NCBI RefSeq assembly: GCF_008831045.1
Contig: NZ_WAJS01000008.1
Span: 28,406-92,405 of the forward strand
Source: Adlercreutzia muris
GTDB taxonomy: Bacteria > Actinomycetota > Coriobacteriia > Coriobacteriales > Eggerthellaceae
Direction: 5' to 3'
DNA: 64,000 bases
In this document: positions 34,764 through 43,294 of the stretch, piece after piece
Numbering within the stretch: position 1 is the first letter of the stretch
Layout: each line of letters starts with the position of its first letter
Position numbers and translations under genes: made by a program
The notes under the pieces: model-generated
The model's database searches: none
The model's input: the letters and a program-made list of their open reading frames with translations, nothing else
What the model was told of the DNA's origin: nothing

Positions 34764-37310
34764 CTACCCCTCAATCTTCTCGATGGAAACGCAGGTCTTC
34801 TTGAAATCGGGCTCCTTGGAAAGCGGGCAGTAGGTGTCCTGGACCACCAGGTTGATGAGCGTCTCCTCGGCGAAGAACGGCGCGAACACCATACCCTCGG
34901 GCGGCCGGGTGCGCCCCGCGGTGGACACCGTGATGTCGCAGGTGCCGAAGCGCGAGGTGAGCCGCACGCGATCGCCGTCGGTCACCCCCAGACGCTCGCA
35001 GTCGGCCGGGTTCACATCCAGCAGCGCCTCGGGAAGCGCCCGGGCGAGCTCGGGCACGCGGCGGGTCATCGACCCGGTGTGCCAGTGCTCCAGCAAGCGC
35101 CCCGTGGAGAACCAGAACGGGTACTCCTCGCTCGGCTCCTCAGCCGGCGGCTCATAGGGGCGGAACACCACCGAGGGGCGTTGGTCGGCCGACTTGTAGA
35201 AGCTCACGCCGCCGGCCTTGTCGTGCGCGCCGTAGGTTTCCACGCCGTGCTCGTCGAAGCCGTCCTCCTGCTTGCCGTCGCAGAAGCGCCACAGGGTGGG
35301 CAGCCACTTCCCGTCTACCTCGCGCACCGGCCAGGTGAGCCCGTGGTTGTGGATGTACTCCTCGTAGGGCGCCAGCTGCTTGGCCTCCATCTTCAGCTTG
35401 GCCTCGGCGTTGATGGCCTCCGCATCGGGGTTCAGGCTCGGGTTGCTGAAGGTGCGGTACTCCTCCCAGATGCTCGCGCACACCTCGCGGTCGGTTCCCT
35501 TGAAGGCGGCCGCATCGGCATCGTACCAGGCGCCGAACAAGTGGTCGAAGGCGTCCTCGCCGCCGATCTGCTCGCCGGCGAGGACCCGCTTGGCGATCTC
35601 CATGAGCATCCAGAGGTCCCACTTCGCCTCGCCGGGCGCGTCCACCGCCTTCTCGAACACGGCCGTGCGGCGCTCGCCGTTGCCGAAGGCACCCTCGCGC
35701 TCCACCCACATGGCCGCGGGCAGCACCACGTCGGCGTACTGGCAGGACAGCGTCGGGTACACCTCGGCCACGCAGATGAAGGCGTCGTTGATGCCCGCAA
35801 GATCGCCCTTGCCGAGGAACCGGGTGAGGTTCGGCATGGACACGGCCCAGTTGTTGTGGGCGCTCCAAAGGAAGTCGATGTTCCCCTTGGAAAGCTCGCG
35901 GAACATCTTCACCGTGTGGAAGCCGGGGGTCTCGATGGCATCCAGATAGCCGTTGGGCAAGTCCCAGATGGCCTCGGTGTAGCGGCGATGGTCGGGGTTC
36001 TTCACCACCAGGTCGGCGGGCAGGCGGTGCGAGAAGGTGCCCACCTCGCGGGCAGTGCCGCAGGCCGTGGGCTGGCCGGTGAGCGAGAAGGCGCCGTCGC
36101 CGGGGCGGGCGTAGCGGCCGGTGAGAAGGTGGATGTTGTAGATGCAGTGGTTCATCCACGTGCCGCGGTTGTGCTGGTTCACGCCCATGGTCCACAGGCT
36201 CAGCACCTTGCGGCCCTTGTCGGCGAACACCTCGGCGAGTTCCTGGATGTCCTCGGCCGGCACGCCGGAGATCTCGGCGGCGTACTCCAGGGTGTAGGGG
36301 GCCAGGCGCGCCGCGAAGGCGTCGAAGTCGATGGGCTCCACGGTGTCCACGGCCTGGCCGATGTCGGACTTGTCGTAGCCGTCGTCGGTGGCGTTGCCGA
36401 GATTCTCGGTGCCCTGCTTGAACTGCACGTGGTCGGCTACGAAGTCGTGATCGTACTTGTCGTTCACGATGAGGTAGTTGGCGATGGCGTTGGCGATGGC
36501 GATGTCGCTTCCCGGGCGGAAGGTGATCACCTTGTCGGCCGAGGCCGAGGTGCGCGTGGTCATGGTGGTCACGTCGTAGTGGCGCACGTTCCCGTCGGCG
36601 AGCTTGCGAGCCGTCAGGCGCGAGTACAGCATGGGATGCGCCTCGGCCATGTTGGCGCCCCAGGTGACAAACACGTCGGTCTCGTCGATGTCAGCGTAGC
36701 AGCCGGCCGGCTCGTCGGTCTGGAACACGTTCATGAAGCCCACCACGGCGCTGGCCATGCACAGGCGCGCGTTGGGGTCGATGTTGTTGGAGAGCAGCCC
36801 CGCCTTCCAGAACTTGGCGGTGCAGTAGCCCTCCACGATGGGCTGCTGACCGCTGCCCCAGAACGCCAGCCGGCTCTTGTCGGCCTTCCACGTGTCGCGC
36901 AGCTTTCCCGCCACCAGGTCGAGGGCTTCCTCCCAGGTGGCCTCGCGCAAGCCGTCGGGGGTGCCCTTGGTGGACGCATCGTCGCGGATGAGCGGCTTGG
37001 TCAGACGATCCTCGCCGTAGAGGGCGCGGGCCAGGTAGTAGCCCTTCACGCAGTTGAGGCCGCGGCTCGAGCCGTTCTCCGGGTCGCCGGTAACCGAGAT
37101 CACCTTGCCGTCCTTGGCCTCCACGATAACCCCGCAGCCGCAGCCGCAGAAGCGGCACACGCCCACGGTCTTCACCGTGTCGCCGGCGAGGGCGGCCGAA
37201 TCGGCGCCCGTGCCCGCGAGCGACGAGCAGCCGGCCATAGTGCCGGCAGCCGCCGCCGAGGCGAGCGCCACCGCCGTGGATTTCACGAAAGCGCGTCGAG
37301 TGAGTTCCAT
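34764..37310 (-). CDS. napA: Periplasmic-type nitrate reductase NapA
   Basis: 848 residues of the bis-MGD molybdoenzyme family, reducing nitrate to nitrite outside the membrane. The Tat signal TRRAFVKSTAV is followed by the 4Fe-4S motif CRFCGCGCG...NCVKG. The Mo-ligating cysteine is in NARLCMASAV. The block LWTMGVNQHNRGTWMN and the C-terminal LLEHWHTGSMTRR fit NapA rather than formate dehydrogenase. It is the second gene of the napG-A-B-D-H operon. Confidence 0.94.
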   Translation of the reverse strand: MELTRRAFVKSTAVALASAAAAGTMAGCSSLAGTGADSAALAGDTVKTVGVCRFCGCGCGVIVEAKDGKVISVTGDPENGSSRGLNCVKGYYLARALYGEDRLTKPLIRDDASTKGTPDGLREATWEEALDLVAGKLRDTWKADKSRLAFWGSGQQPIVEGYCTAKFWKAGLLSNNIDPNARLCMASAVVGFMNVFQTDEPAGCYADIDETDVFVTWGANMAEAHPMLYSRLTARKLADGNVRHYDVTTMTTRTSASADKVITFRPGSDIAIANAIANYLIVNDKYDHDFVADHVQFKQGTENLGNATDDGYDKSDIGQAVDTVEPIDFDAFAARLAPYTLEYAAEISGVPAEDIQELAEVFADKGRKVLSLWTMGVNQHNRGTWMNHCIYNIHLLTGRYARPGDGAFSLTGQPTACGTAREVGTFSHRLPADLVVKNPDHRRYTEAIWDLPNGYLDAIETPGFHTVKMFRELSKGNIDFLWSAHNNWAVSMPNLTRFLGKGDLAGINDAFICVAEVYPTLSCQYADVVLPAAMWVEREGAFGNGERRTAVFEKAVDAPGEAKWDLWMLMEIAKRVLAGEQIGGEDAFDHLFGAWYDADAAAFKGTDREVCASIWEEYRTFSNPSLNPDAEAINAEAKLKMEAKQLAPYEEYIHNHGLTWPVREVDGKWLPTLWRFCDGKQEDGFDEHGVETYGAHDKAGGVSFYKSADQRPSVVFRPYEPPAEEPSEEYPFWFSTGRLLEHWHTGSMTRRVPELARALPEALLDVNPADCERLGVTDGDRVRLTSRFGTCDITVSTAGRTRPPEGMVFAPFFAEETLINLVVQDTYCPLSKEPDFKKTCVSIEKIEG

Positions 37311-37329
37311 GGTATTCCTCCCTTATCGG

Positions 37330-37977
37330 TCAGGGGCGCACAGCCCCGGGTCCCCCAATGGCATGCCCGTTGCGCCGGGCCCCGTAATCGTCCGCATCGG
37401 CGCCGGCGGGCACCACCACGATGGCGGGCGCCGGATCGCTCACCGGACAGCGCTGCTCGCACAGGCCGCAACCGGGGCACACCTCGGCATTCACCTGCGG
37501 CGCGAACACCGCGTGGATATCGTCGCCCTCGCGCGGACGGTAGTCGATACGTATGGCCTCGTCGATGAGCGGGCAGGCCCGGTAGCACACCTCGCAGCGC
37601 ATGCCCTGAAACGACAGGCAGGTCTCCTCGTTCACGACGGCCGTGCCCATGGCGGCGTCGGCGCGCTCGGCGGGCACGGAGAGCGCCCCGGTGGGGCATG
37701 CGGCGGCGCAGGGGAAATCGACGCACAGGCGGCAGGCTTGGGCCCGTGCGTTCACGAAAGGCGTGGAAGCCTCGCGACCCGCGTTCAGGGGCGCCGCGTG
37801 AATAGCCTGGTAGGGGCAGGCCTCCAGGCAGCGGCCGCAGCGGATGCAGCGGGCGGCGAAATCGACCGGAGACGCCGCTCCCGGCGGCCGCAGCAGGGGC
37901 AGAGGCGGCGGGGCGGCAGCTAGGGCGACGCCGGCGGCGAACACCGCGGCGGCTCCCGCAGCAGCGACGATCCTCAT
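37330..37977 (-). CDS. napG: Ferredoxin-type protein NapG
   Basis: 215 residues with an N-terminal hydrophobic signal/anchor and four cysteine-rich Fe-S sites: CIRCGRCLEACP, CRLCVDFPCAAACP, CEVCYRACP and CPGCGLCEQRCP. This is the NapG pattern, a relay between NapH and NapB. The signal lacks an obvious twin arginine, which is odd because NapG is normally Tat-exported. The ATG follows GGAGGGGG. It is the promoter-proximal gene of the nap operon. Confidence 0.87.
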   Translation of the reverse strand: MRIVAAAGAAAVFAAGVALAAAPPPLPLLRPPGAASPVDFAARCIRCGRCLEACPYQAIHAAPLNAGREASTPFVNARAQACRLCVDFPCAAACPTGALSVPAERADAAMGTAVVNEETCLSFQGMRCEVCYRACPLIDEAIRIDYRPREGDDIHAVFAPQVNAEVCPGCGLCEQRCPVSDPAPAIVVVPAGADADDYGARRNGHAIGGPGAVRP

Positions 37978-37999
37978 AACGCACCCCCTCCGATGTGTT

Positions 38000-38160
38000 G
38001 GGGACGGTTCCTCTCCGTCCCTTGCTGCTGCCAGCATACAAGGGGGACAATCTTTCGAGAAAGGGACGCTCTACCCCGAATATTTGGGGACGATACACGA
38101 GTTTGGGGACGGTTTTCTCGAAAGTGATGGGGACGGTTCTTTGAACAATGGGGACGCATT
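38000..38160. repeat. Cluster of GGGGACGG repeats
   Basis: The 11-mer GGGGACGGTTC or close variants starts at 38000, 38043, 38086, 38105, 38129 and 38150, with an inverted CCGTCCC at 38015. Spacing is irregular. The motif resembles REP sequences mobilised by tyrosine (RAYT-like) transposases; no such gene is in the window. It fills the gap between the divergent napG and the regulator at 38221. Confidence 0.55.
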
Positions 38161-38220
38161 CATGAAATGTCCTCATTTTGCTATCATGGAGCTGCCGCCG
38201 AACCTGCGAGGAGATGAGCC

Positions 38221-39618
38221 ATGCACCTGGACGACCGCCTGGACACGCCGCTTTACCAACAGCTCTTCGACCAGTTGCGCCACCGCATCGAGGAGGGCGG
38301 CCAGCCCGAGGGCTCGCGCCTGCCGCCGATTCGCAGCATGGCCGCCGATCTGGGCTGCGCCCGCAATACCGTGGAGAACGCCTACGCGCTGCTCGCCCAG
38401 GAGGGCTACGTGAAGAGCCGGCCAGGCTCGGGGTACATCGTGCAGAACGTCGCCTTCGTGCAGGCCGATGCCGACCGCGGCGCCCTGCTGGCCGAGCCGC
38501 TCATCGGCGCCAAGGCGAGCCGGGCCCGCTACGACTTCACCTACGGCGATTTGGAGCCCGGAACCTTCCCGGCCATGACTTGGCGCGCCATCACCGACGA
38601 CATCCTGCTGTCGGTGGAGAGCACCGGCTGCGACGCCTACAACGACCCGTTCGGCGAGGAGAGCCTGCGCGCGGCCATCGCCTGGCGGCTTTCCACCCAG
38701 CGGGGCATCGACTGCACCCCGGCGCAGATCGTCGTCCAGGGAGGCACCCAGACGAGCGTGCAGAACCTGCTCGCACTCTTCGACCCCGTCCGCGACGCAG
38801 TGGCCATGGAGGACCCGGGCTACGACGGCGTGCGCACGGTCATCGAGCGATCGCGCTTCCCGCTGGCTCCATGCCGGGTGGGACTCGGCACCGCCGCCTT
38901 TCTGGACGACCTGGAGACCTCGGGCGCGCGCCTCGCCTACCTCACGCCTTCCAGCCAGTTCCCCACCTGCCGCGTCATGCCCACCGACACCCGCGAGGCG
39001 GTGCTAAAGTGGGCCGAACGCCACGACGCCTACCTGCTGGAGGACGACTACTGCCGCGACTTCCGCTACCGCGAGCGCTCGCTGCCACCGCTCGCCTCCA
39101 TGGACCGGCGCGGGCGCGTCATCTACATGGGCACATTCTCGAAATCGCTCTCCCCGGCCCTGCGCATCAACTACCTCGTGCTGCCCGAGCCGCTGCGCGA
39201 CCGGTGGCGTGAGGCCTTCGCGAGCTCCTACTCGCCGGTGCCGTGGCTCAACCAGCAGGTGCTCGCCCGCTTCATGACCGACGGGTCGTGGGACCGGCAC
39301 CTACGTCGCGTGCAGGCGAAGAACCGTCGCAAGTACGAGACGCTCACCCGCGTGCTGAGCGCCACCATGGGCAACGACGTGGAGATGCTGGAGAACGGCA
39401 CGGGGCTGCACCTGCTCGTGCGCGTACGCGACGGCCGGCCCCAAGACGAGCTGGTGCGCCGGGCCGCCGAGGCCGACGTGGCGGTGTACCCCACCAAGAA
39501 GTACTGGACGGATCCGGCGAGGCACGTGAGCTCCACGGTGCTCGTAGGATTCTCCTCTATCGCCGAGGACGACATCGAGCCCGGCATCCGCGCCTTGGCC
39601 GGCGCCTGGTTCGGCTAG
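38221..39618 (+). CDS. PdxR/MocR-type GntR regulator with aminotransferase domain
   Basis: 465 residues. An N-terminal GntR winged helix (PLYQQLFDQLRHRIEEGG, LPPIRSMAADLGCARNTVEN) is joined to a fold-type I aminotransferase domain with the PLP-lysine motif GTFSKSLSPALRINY and LLEDDYCRDFRY. Members such as PdxR and GabR sense PLP or an amino acid and control nearby genes. It is divergent from napG; its target may be the nap operon or a gene elsewhere. The 3' end overlaps the convergent 5-FCL gene by four bases. Confidence 0.92.
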   Translation: MHLDDRLDTPLYQQLFDQLRHRIEEGGQPEGSRLPPIRSMAADLGCARNTVENAYALLAQEGYVKSRPGSGYIVQNVAFVQADADRGALLAEPLIGAKASRARYDFTYGDLEPGTFPAMTWRAITDDILLSVESTGCDAYNDPFGEESLRAAIAWRLSTQRGIDCTPAQIVVQGGTQTSVQNLLALFDPVRDAVAMEDPGYDGVRTVIERSRFPLAPCRVGLGTAAFLDDLETSGARLAYLTPSSQFPTCRVMPTDTREAVLKWAERHDAYLLEDDYCRDFRYRERSLPPLASMDRRGRVIYMGTFSKSLSPALRINYLVLPEPLRDRWREAFASSYSPVPWLNQQVLARFMTDGSWDRHLRRVQAKNRRKYETLTRVLSATMGNDVEMLENGTGLHLLVRVRDGRPQDELVRRAAEADVAVYPTKKYWTDPARHVSSTVLVGFSSIAEDDIEPGIRALAGAWFG

Positions 39619-40199
39619 AGGGCGGCCGCGGCGCCCCGCTCCGTCACCACGAGGGACACGGGCACGTCGTGGGGCTCCCAGCCAGCGAGGCGGTCGACGA
39701 GCTGGGCGGCGCGGCACAGGCCCACCGCCGTTCCCGGGAAGGCGGGCAGGAAGCCGTCGTAGAAGCCGCCGCCGTAGCCGAGGCGGTAGCCCGCGCCGTC
39801 GAAGGCGAGACCGGGCACGAGGGCCACCGGGCACGCAAAGTCGACGGCGCGCACCGCGCGGGTCGGATCGGCGGGAGGCTCTTCCATGCCGAGGGGGCTG
39901 CGCTCAAGGCCGTCGAGGGAATCGATCGCGTACCAGTCCATAGACCGCGTACCGGGCACCACCCGGGGCAGCGCCACGGTCTTTCCCGCCTCCAGGGCTG
40001 CCCCGATGAGCCCGCGCGTGTCCACCTCGGCCCCGAAGCTCAGGTACGTGAAAACGGCATCGGCCGCGGCGAACTGCGGCAGGCGCTGGACGGACGCCGC
40101 AATGGCCCCGTCGATGGCCCAGCGCTCAGCCTCGGGCAGGGCGGCCCGCAGTGCCCGAAAGTGCTTCCGCATCTCGTCTTTCTCCGGCGACAATTCCAC
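39615..40199 (-). CDS. 5-formyltetrahydrofolate cyclo-ligase
   Basis: 194 residues. The family signature GYRLGYGGGFYDGFL is near residue 135, with the N-terminal KDEMRKHFRALRAAL and the ATP-binding VDFACPVALVPGLAFD. It returns 5-formyl-THF to 5,10-methenyl-THF, complementing the folD/fchA/fhs set. The GTG start at 40199 follows AGAAGGGG. Confidence 0.92.
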   Translation of the reverse strand: MELSPEKDEMRKHFRALRAALPEAERWAIDGAIAASVQRLPQFAAADAVFTYLSFGAEVDTRGLIGAALEAGKTVALPRVVPGTRSMDWYAIDSLDGLERSPLGMEEPPADPTRAVRAVDFACPVALVPGLAFDGAGYRLGYGGGFYDGFLPAFPGTAVGLCRAAQLVDRLAGWEPHDVPVSLVVTERGAAAAL

Positions 40200-40314
40200 G
40201 AAGCCCCTTCTTCCTTACGTTAAGCCGGTGCCTTGACGATGCGGGCACATCGCCCGAGCCCGCAATCTCTTAGGCAACGCCACGCTCTGCCGACGAACCG
40301 CCTGCCTTTGTATC

Positions 40315-40455
40315 CAAATCTGCAGTTATGAGCGTCTCGAAGGCCCGTTGACGACCCATGGTTCACATTCAGATCGTAAAAACCCAGGTCAGGAACAATC
40401 AGATAGTGTTATTTCGCCAAAAGCGGTAACACTGAAGCTCATAACTGCAGATTTG
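40315..40455. repeat. 141-bp element with 19-bp terminal inverted repeats
   Basis: The arms at 40315-40333 and 40437-40455 match perfectly (core AAATCTGCAGTTATGAGC). Inside, AGTGTTA (40405-40411) pairs with TAACACT (40427-40433) and CGC with GCG. It is AT-rich against its surroundings and holds no gene; a small non-autonomous mobile element or a large regulatory hairpin. It occupies most of the 322-bp gap 40200-40521. Confidence 0.6.
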
Positions 40456-40481
40456 ATGGCATATCGGCATCCCAACTCGCA

Positions 40482-40513
40482 AAACGGGCCCTGGAACATT
40501 CCAAGGCCCGTTT
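40482..40513 (-). terminator. Terminator of the tRNA gene
   Basis: AAACGGGCC (40482-40490) pairs with GGCCCGTTT (40505-40513), with TGGA/TCCA continuing the stem; nine bases past the tRNA 3' end. Confidence 0.8.
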
Positions 40514-40521
40514 GAATTCCG

Positions 40522-40597
40522 TGGTGGAGATGAAGGGATTCGAACCCTCGGCCCCCACGTTGCGAACGTGATGCTCTCCCAGCTGAGCTACATCCCC
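40522..40597 (-). tRNA. tRNA-Ala(CGC)
   Basis: A 76-nt cloverleaf folds fully: acceptor GGGGATG/CATCTCC, D arm GCTC/GAGC, anticodon stem TCACG/CGTGG with loop TTCGCAA (anticodon CGC), T arm GAGGG/CCCTT around TTCGAAT, and an encoded CCA. The G3:U70 pair, the alanine identity element, is present. Confidence 0.96.
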
Positions 40598-40663
40598 ACG
40601 AAGGTAAGCGCTTTCGCGCAAGGCAGTAGTTTGCCCCATTTGAAGGAGATTGTCAACTCTCCT

Positions 40664-40990
40664 TTAGGAGACGACGCGCTCCTCCATAACGTAGTCGATC
40701 AGCTCCATGGACTCGTCCACAAAGGGCGCGAACAAGGGCTCGCCGTTCTGGGACAGCTCCACCATGCCGGTGAGCACGTCCACGTACTGGTAGGACTGAC
40801 GGGCGGTGCGGCCGCGCTTGCGATCGACCTCCATGATGAACAGCTGCGGGTGAACCTGGGTGAGCACGCCTTCGCTCTCGACGATCTTCGAGCGGCCCAT
40901 GTTGGCGCGCACCTTCAGTCGTTGACCGACGAAATCATTCAGGGTATCATGAATGCCGTCGACGATCTTTGCCTGCTTGGCCAAATCCAT
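40664..40990 (-). CDS. veg: Veg-family protein
   Basis: 108 residues resembling Bacillus subtilis Veg, a small SH3-like protein linked to biofilm formation and highly expressed. The match runs through LNDFVGQRLKVRANMGRSK, VESEGVLTQVHPQLFIMEVD and SYQYVDVLTGMVELS. It carries about 15 extra residues at each end compared with Veg. In Firmicutes veg sits near rsmA and other translation genes; here rsmA is 7 kb away. A good promoter lies at 41036-41063 and GAGGAAG precedes the ATG. Confidence 0.85.
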   Translation of the reverse strand: MDLAKQAKIVDGIHDTLNDFVGQRLKVRANMGRSKIVESEGVLTQVHPQLFIMEVDRKRGRTARQSYQYVDVLTGMVELSQNGEPLFAPFVDESMELIDYVMEERVVS

Positions 40991-41035
40991 TGACTAACTT
41001 CCTCACGTGTGCTGACGGTACAAGTACAGCCCCAT

Positions 41036-41063
41036 ATCATACCACGATTGTCAAGCCCCGCAA
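41036..41063 (-). promoter_or_regulatory. Promoter of veg
   Basis: TTGCGG (41063-41058), 16-base spacer, TATGAT (41041-41036) on the minus strand. An alternative -35, TTGACA, also lies here but is too close to the -10. Confidence 0.5.
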
Positions 41064-41140
41064 CTTTTTTCGGCCGCGGGAATATCCGCAACCCCTAGCG
41101 GGGCCCATTTTTGAAGGCGGCTCCAAGAGGTGCGCAAGTC

Positions 41141-41896
41141 TTAGGAATGCTTGTGGATGCCGCCGTCCACCATGTAGGACTGGCCGGTGAAATAGCCGCC
41201 CTCGTCGCTGACGAGCAACACGATGAGCGGAGCGCAGTCCGCTTCGGTGGTGCCGATGTAGCCGAGCGGCGTCTTCGCCTCCAGGCTCTTCAGGGCTGCC
41301 GGCTGGGTCTCGCGGAAGAAGTCGGTGGCGATGATGGGCAGAAACACGTTCACCGTGATGCCGTATTTGCCCCACTCGTTGGCCGCCGTGCGGGTGATGG
41401 CGCGGATGGCCTCCTTAGCCATGCCGTAGGCGCCGAAGCCGGCGTTGCCATCGTAGCCGGCCGCCGAGGCGGTGTTGATGACGCGACCGTGGCCGCTCTC
41501 CTTCAGGTAGGGGAAACAAGCCTTCATGAACATCATGGAAGCGAGCGGGCCGCTCTCGAAGGCCTCCAGGGCGTAGGCCTCGTCAACATCGTTGATCTCG
41601 CGGTACTCCATGGCGCCCTGGGCGCAGTTGATGAGGATGTCTATGCCGCCGAAGCGCTCGGCGCACTGGGCCACCACGTTGTTGATCTGATCGACGTCGG
41701 TCACGTCGCAGGCCACGGGCAGCACCTCCCCGCCGAAGGCCTCCACTTCCGCCTTCAGCTCCTCGAGCTTCTCCACACGGCGGGCGCAGGCGCAGATCTT
41801 CGCGCCGTTCTCGGCGAGCACCTTGGCCAGGCCGCGGCCCACCCCCGAGCTGGCCCCGGTCACAATGGCCACGCGCCCCTCAAGCTTCTTCATCAT
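41141..41896 (-). CDS. Short-chain dehydrogenase/reductase (SDR)
   Basis: 251 residues of the classical SDR family: nucleotide site VTGASSGVGRGLAKVL, INCAQG in place of the usual NNAG, catalytic Ser in NTASAAGYDG, the YGMAK Tyr/Lys pair, and the C-terminal GGYFTGQSYMVDGG. It reduces or oxidises an alcohol/ketone substrate with NAD(P)(H). Steroid or bile-acid reactions are common for SDRs in this group but nothing here fixes the substrate. GGGAG precedes the ATG pair at 41896/41893. Confidence 0.9.
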   Translation of the reverse strand: MMKKLEGRVAIVTGASSGVGRGLAKVLAENGAKICACARRVEKLEELKAEVEAFGGEVLPVACDVTDVDQINNVVAQCAERFGGIDILINCAQGAMEYREINDVDEAYALEAFESGPLASMMFMKACFPYLKESGHGRVINTASAAGYDGNAGFGAYGMAKEAIRAITRTAANEWGKYGITVNVFLPIIATDFFRETQPAALKSLEAKTPLGYIGTTEADCAPLIVLLVSDEGGYFTGQSYMVDGGIHKHS

Positions 41897-42087
41897 GGAA
41901 CTCCCATCTGATCGATCTACCGATAGGTGCACCCCGGCCCGCACGCTCGGACGGGAAAGCCGCCGAGCCGTTGGGCGACGGGGCTTGTCAGTATAAGGGT
42001 TGCCGCGCCCGGTGCGTCGGCAGGACGGCCTGTGGAGGCTACAATGGCGTTCTCAACGGATCAGCGAACCTGCGGAAGGGAGGGGCC

Positions 42088-43077
42088 ATGGCAACCATTG
42101 CGATGGTGGACTTCGATTTCGACGACTGCGACTTCGAGCGGGCCATGGTGGAGGCGGCGGGCATTGAGTTCACGAGCTTCAGCCACAGCCGTCACTGCAC
42201 CGCCGACGAGATCATCGCCCATGCGGCCGGTGCCGACGGGATCATCACCTCTTACGGCCGTTTCACGGCCGAGGTGGTCGCCGCCCTGCCGGCCGCCCGG
42301 GTCATCAGCAAGACCGGCACCGGCGTGGACAACATCGACGTGGAGGCGGCCACGGCCGGCGGCATCGCCGTGTGCAACGTACCGGCCTACGGCACCGAAG
42401 TGGTGAGCGACCATGCCATCGCGCTCGCGCTGGCATGCCTGCGGCGCATCAACGAGATCGACGCCGACATGCGCGCCGGCGTGTGGGACTTCGCGCGCCG
42501 CCGGCCCTTGGGCCAGGTGCGCGGCCGCACCTTCGCTGTGGTGGGCTACGGTAACATCGGCCGGGCCACGGCCGTCAAGGCGGCCGCCCTCGGCTTCTCC
42601 GTCGTCGTATGGGACCGCCACGGCCAGCCGGGCACCCTCACCGCCGAGGGCTTTCCCTACCTCGCCTTCGACGAGGCCCTGCGCGCCGCCGACGTGGTCA
42701 GTTTCCACACGGCGCTCACCCCCGAGACCCGCCACCTGCTGAACGCCGACAACATCGCCCTGCTGGGCCCAGGCGCCATCGTGGTGAACACCTCCCGCGG
42801 CGCCGTCATCGACACCGACGCCGTGGCGGCGGCCCTGGAGGCGGGAAGGCTCTGGGGCGCGGGCATCGACGTGTTCGAGACCGAGCCCGTGCCCGCCGAC
42901 GCGGCCATCATGCGCGCGCCGCATACCGTGCTCACCGCGCACGCGGCCTACTGGTCGGAGGAATCGGCCGTGGAGCTGCGGCAGCGCTGCACGCAGAACG
43001 CCATCGACGTGGTGCTCGGCCGCGCCCCCGAGGCCTGCGTGAACCCCGCAGCGCTTCCCCAGGCGCTCGCAAAGTAG
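42088..43077 (+). CDS. D-isomer-specific 2-hydroxyacid dehydrogenase
   Basis: 329 residues, NAD-binding Rossmann block GRTFAVVGYGNIGRATAVKA, catalytic Arg in VVNTSRGAVIDT, Glu in DVFETEPVP and His in TAHAAYWSEE. It belongs with CtBP/phosphoglycerate dehydrogenase-like enzymes but lacks a C-terminal ACT domain, so it is not the classical SerA. It is divergent from the SDR gene with a 191-bp gap. GGGAGGGG precedes the ATG. Confidence 0.9.
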   Translation: MATIAMVDFDFDDCDFERAMVEAAGIEFTSFSHSRHCTADEIIAHAAGADGIITSYGRFTAEVVAALPAARVISKTGTGVDNIDVEAATAGGIAVCNVPAYGTEVVSDHAIALALACLRRINEIDADMRAGVWDFARRRPLGQVRGRTFAVVGYGNIGRATAVKAAALGFSVVVWDRHGQPGTLTAEGFPYLAFDEALRAADVVSFHTALTPETRHLLNADNIALLGPGAIVVNTSRGAVIDTDAVAAALEAGRLWGAGIDVFETEPVPADAAIMRAPHTVLTAHAAYWSEESAVELRQRCTQNAIDVVLGRAPEACVNPAALPQALAK

Positions 43078-43121
43078 CGGGTGCGGCGGGGCACGACCAG
43101 GGGCGTTTCGCACACTCGGGC

Positions 43122-43225
43122 GTTGGAAAATATGCTTTTCTGTACACTACCCTGACCTGCTGATTTCTGAGTTCTCGCAGGTCAGAGTGGTAGTTTCTCA
43201 AACCCAAAAAAGCATATTTTCCAAC
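43122..43225. repeat. 104-bp AT-rich palindrome with 18-bp arms
   Basis: The arms at 43122-43139 and 43208-43225 (GTTGGAAAATATGCTTTT and its complement) are perfect. Inside, TGACCTGC (43153-43160) pairs with GCAGGTCA (43177-43184) and ACTACC with GGTAGT. A degenerate extra copy of the right arm follows at about 43234-43256. It lies between convergent genes and holds no coding sequence. Confidence 0.6.
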
Positions 43226-43265
43226 TGATTTGTCCCAAAAAGCAGGATTTCCAAACAAGAGGAGC

Positions 43266-43289
43266 AAGGGCCCAGCAGCATGGGCCCTT
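43266..43289 (-). terminator. Terminator of icd
   Basis: AAGGGCCC (43266-43273) pairs with GGGCCCTT (43282-43289), five bases past the icd stop. Confidence 0.6.
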
Positions 43290-43294
43290 GTGCG

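Noticed and set aside
34668..37568. A 966-codon open stretch on the plus strand
   Set aside because: Antisense to napA, whose Fe-S and molybdenum motifs are intact.
38000..38160. CRISPR array
   Set aside because: The GGGGACGG repeats are short and irregularly spaced with no uniform spacers, and no cas genes occur in the window.
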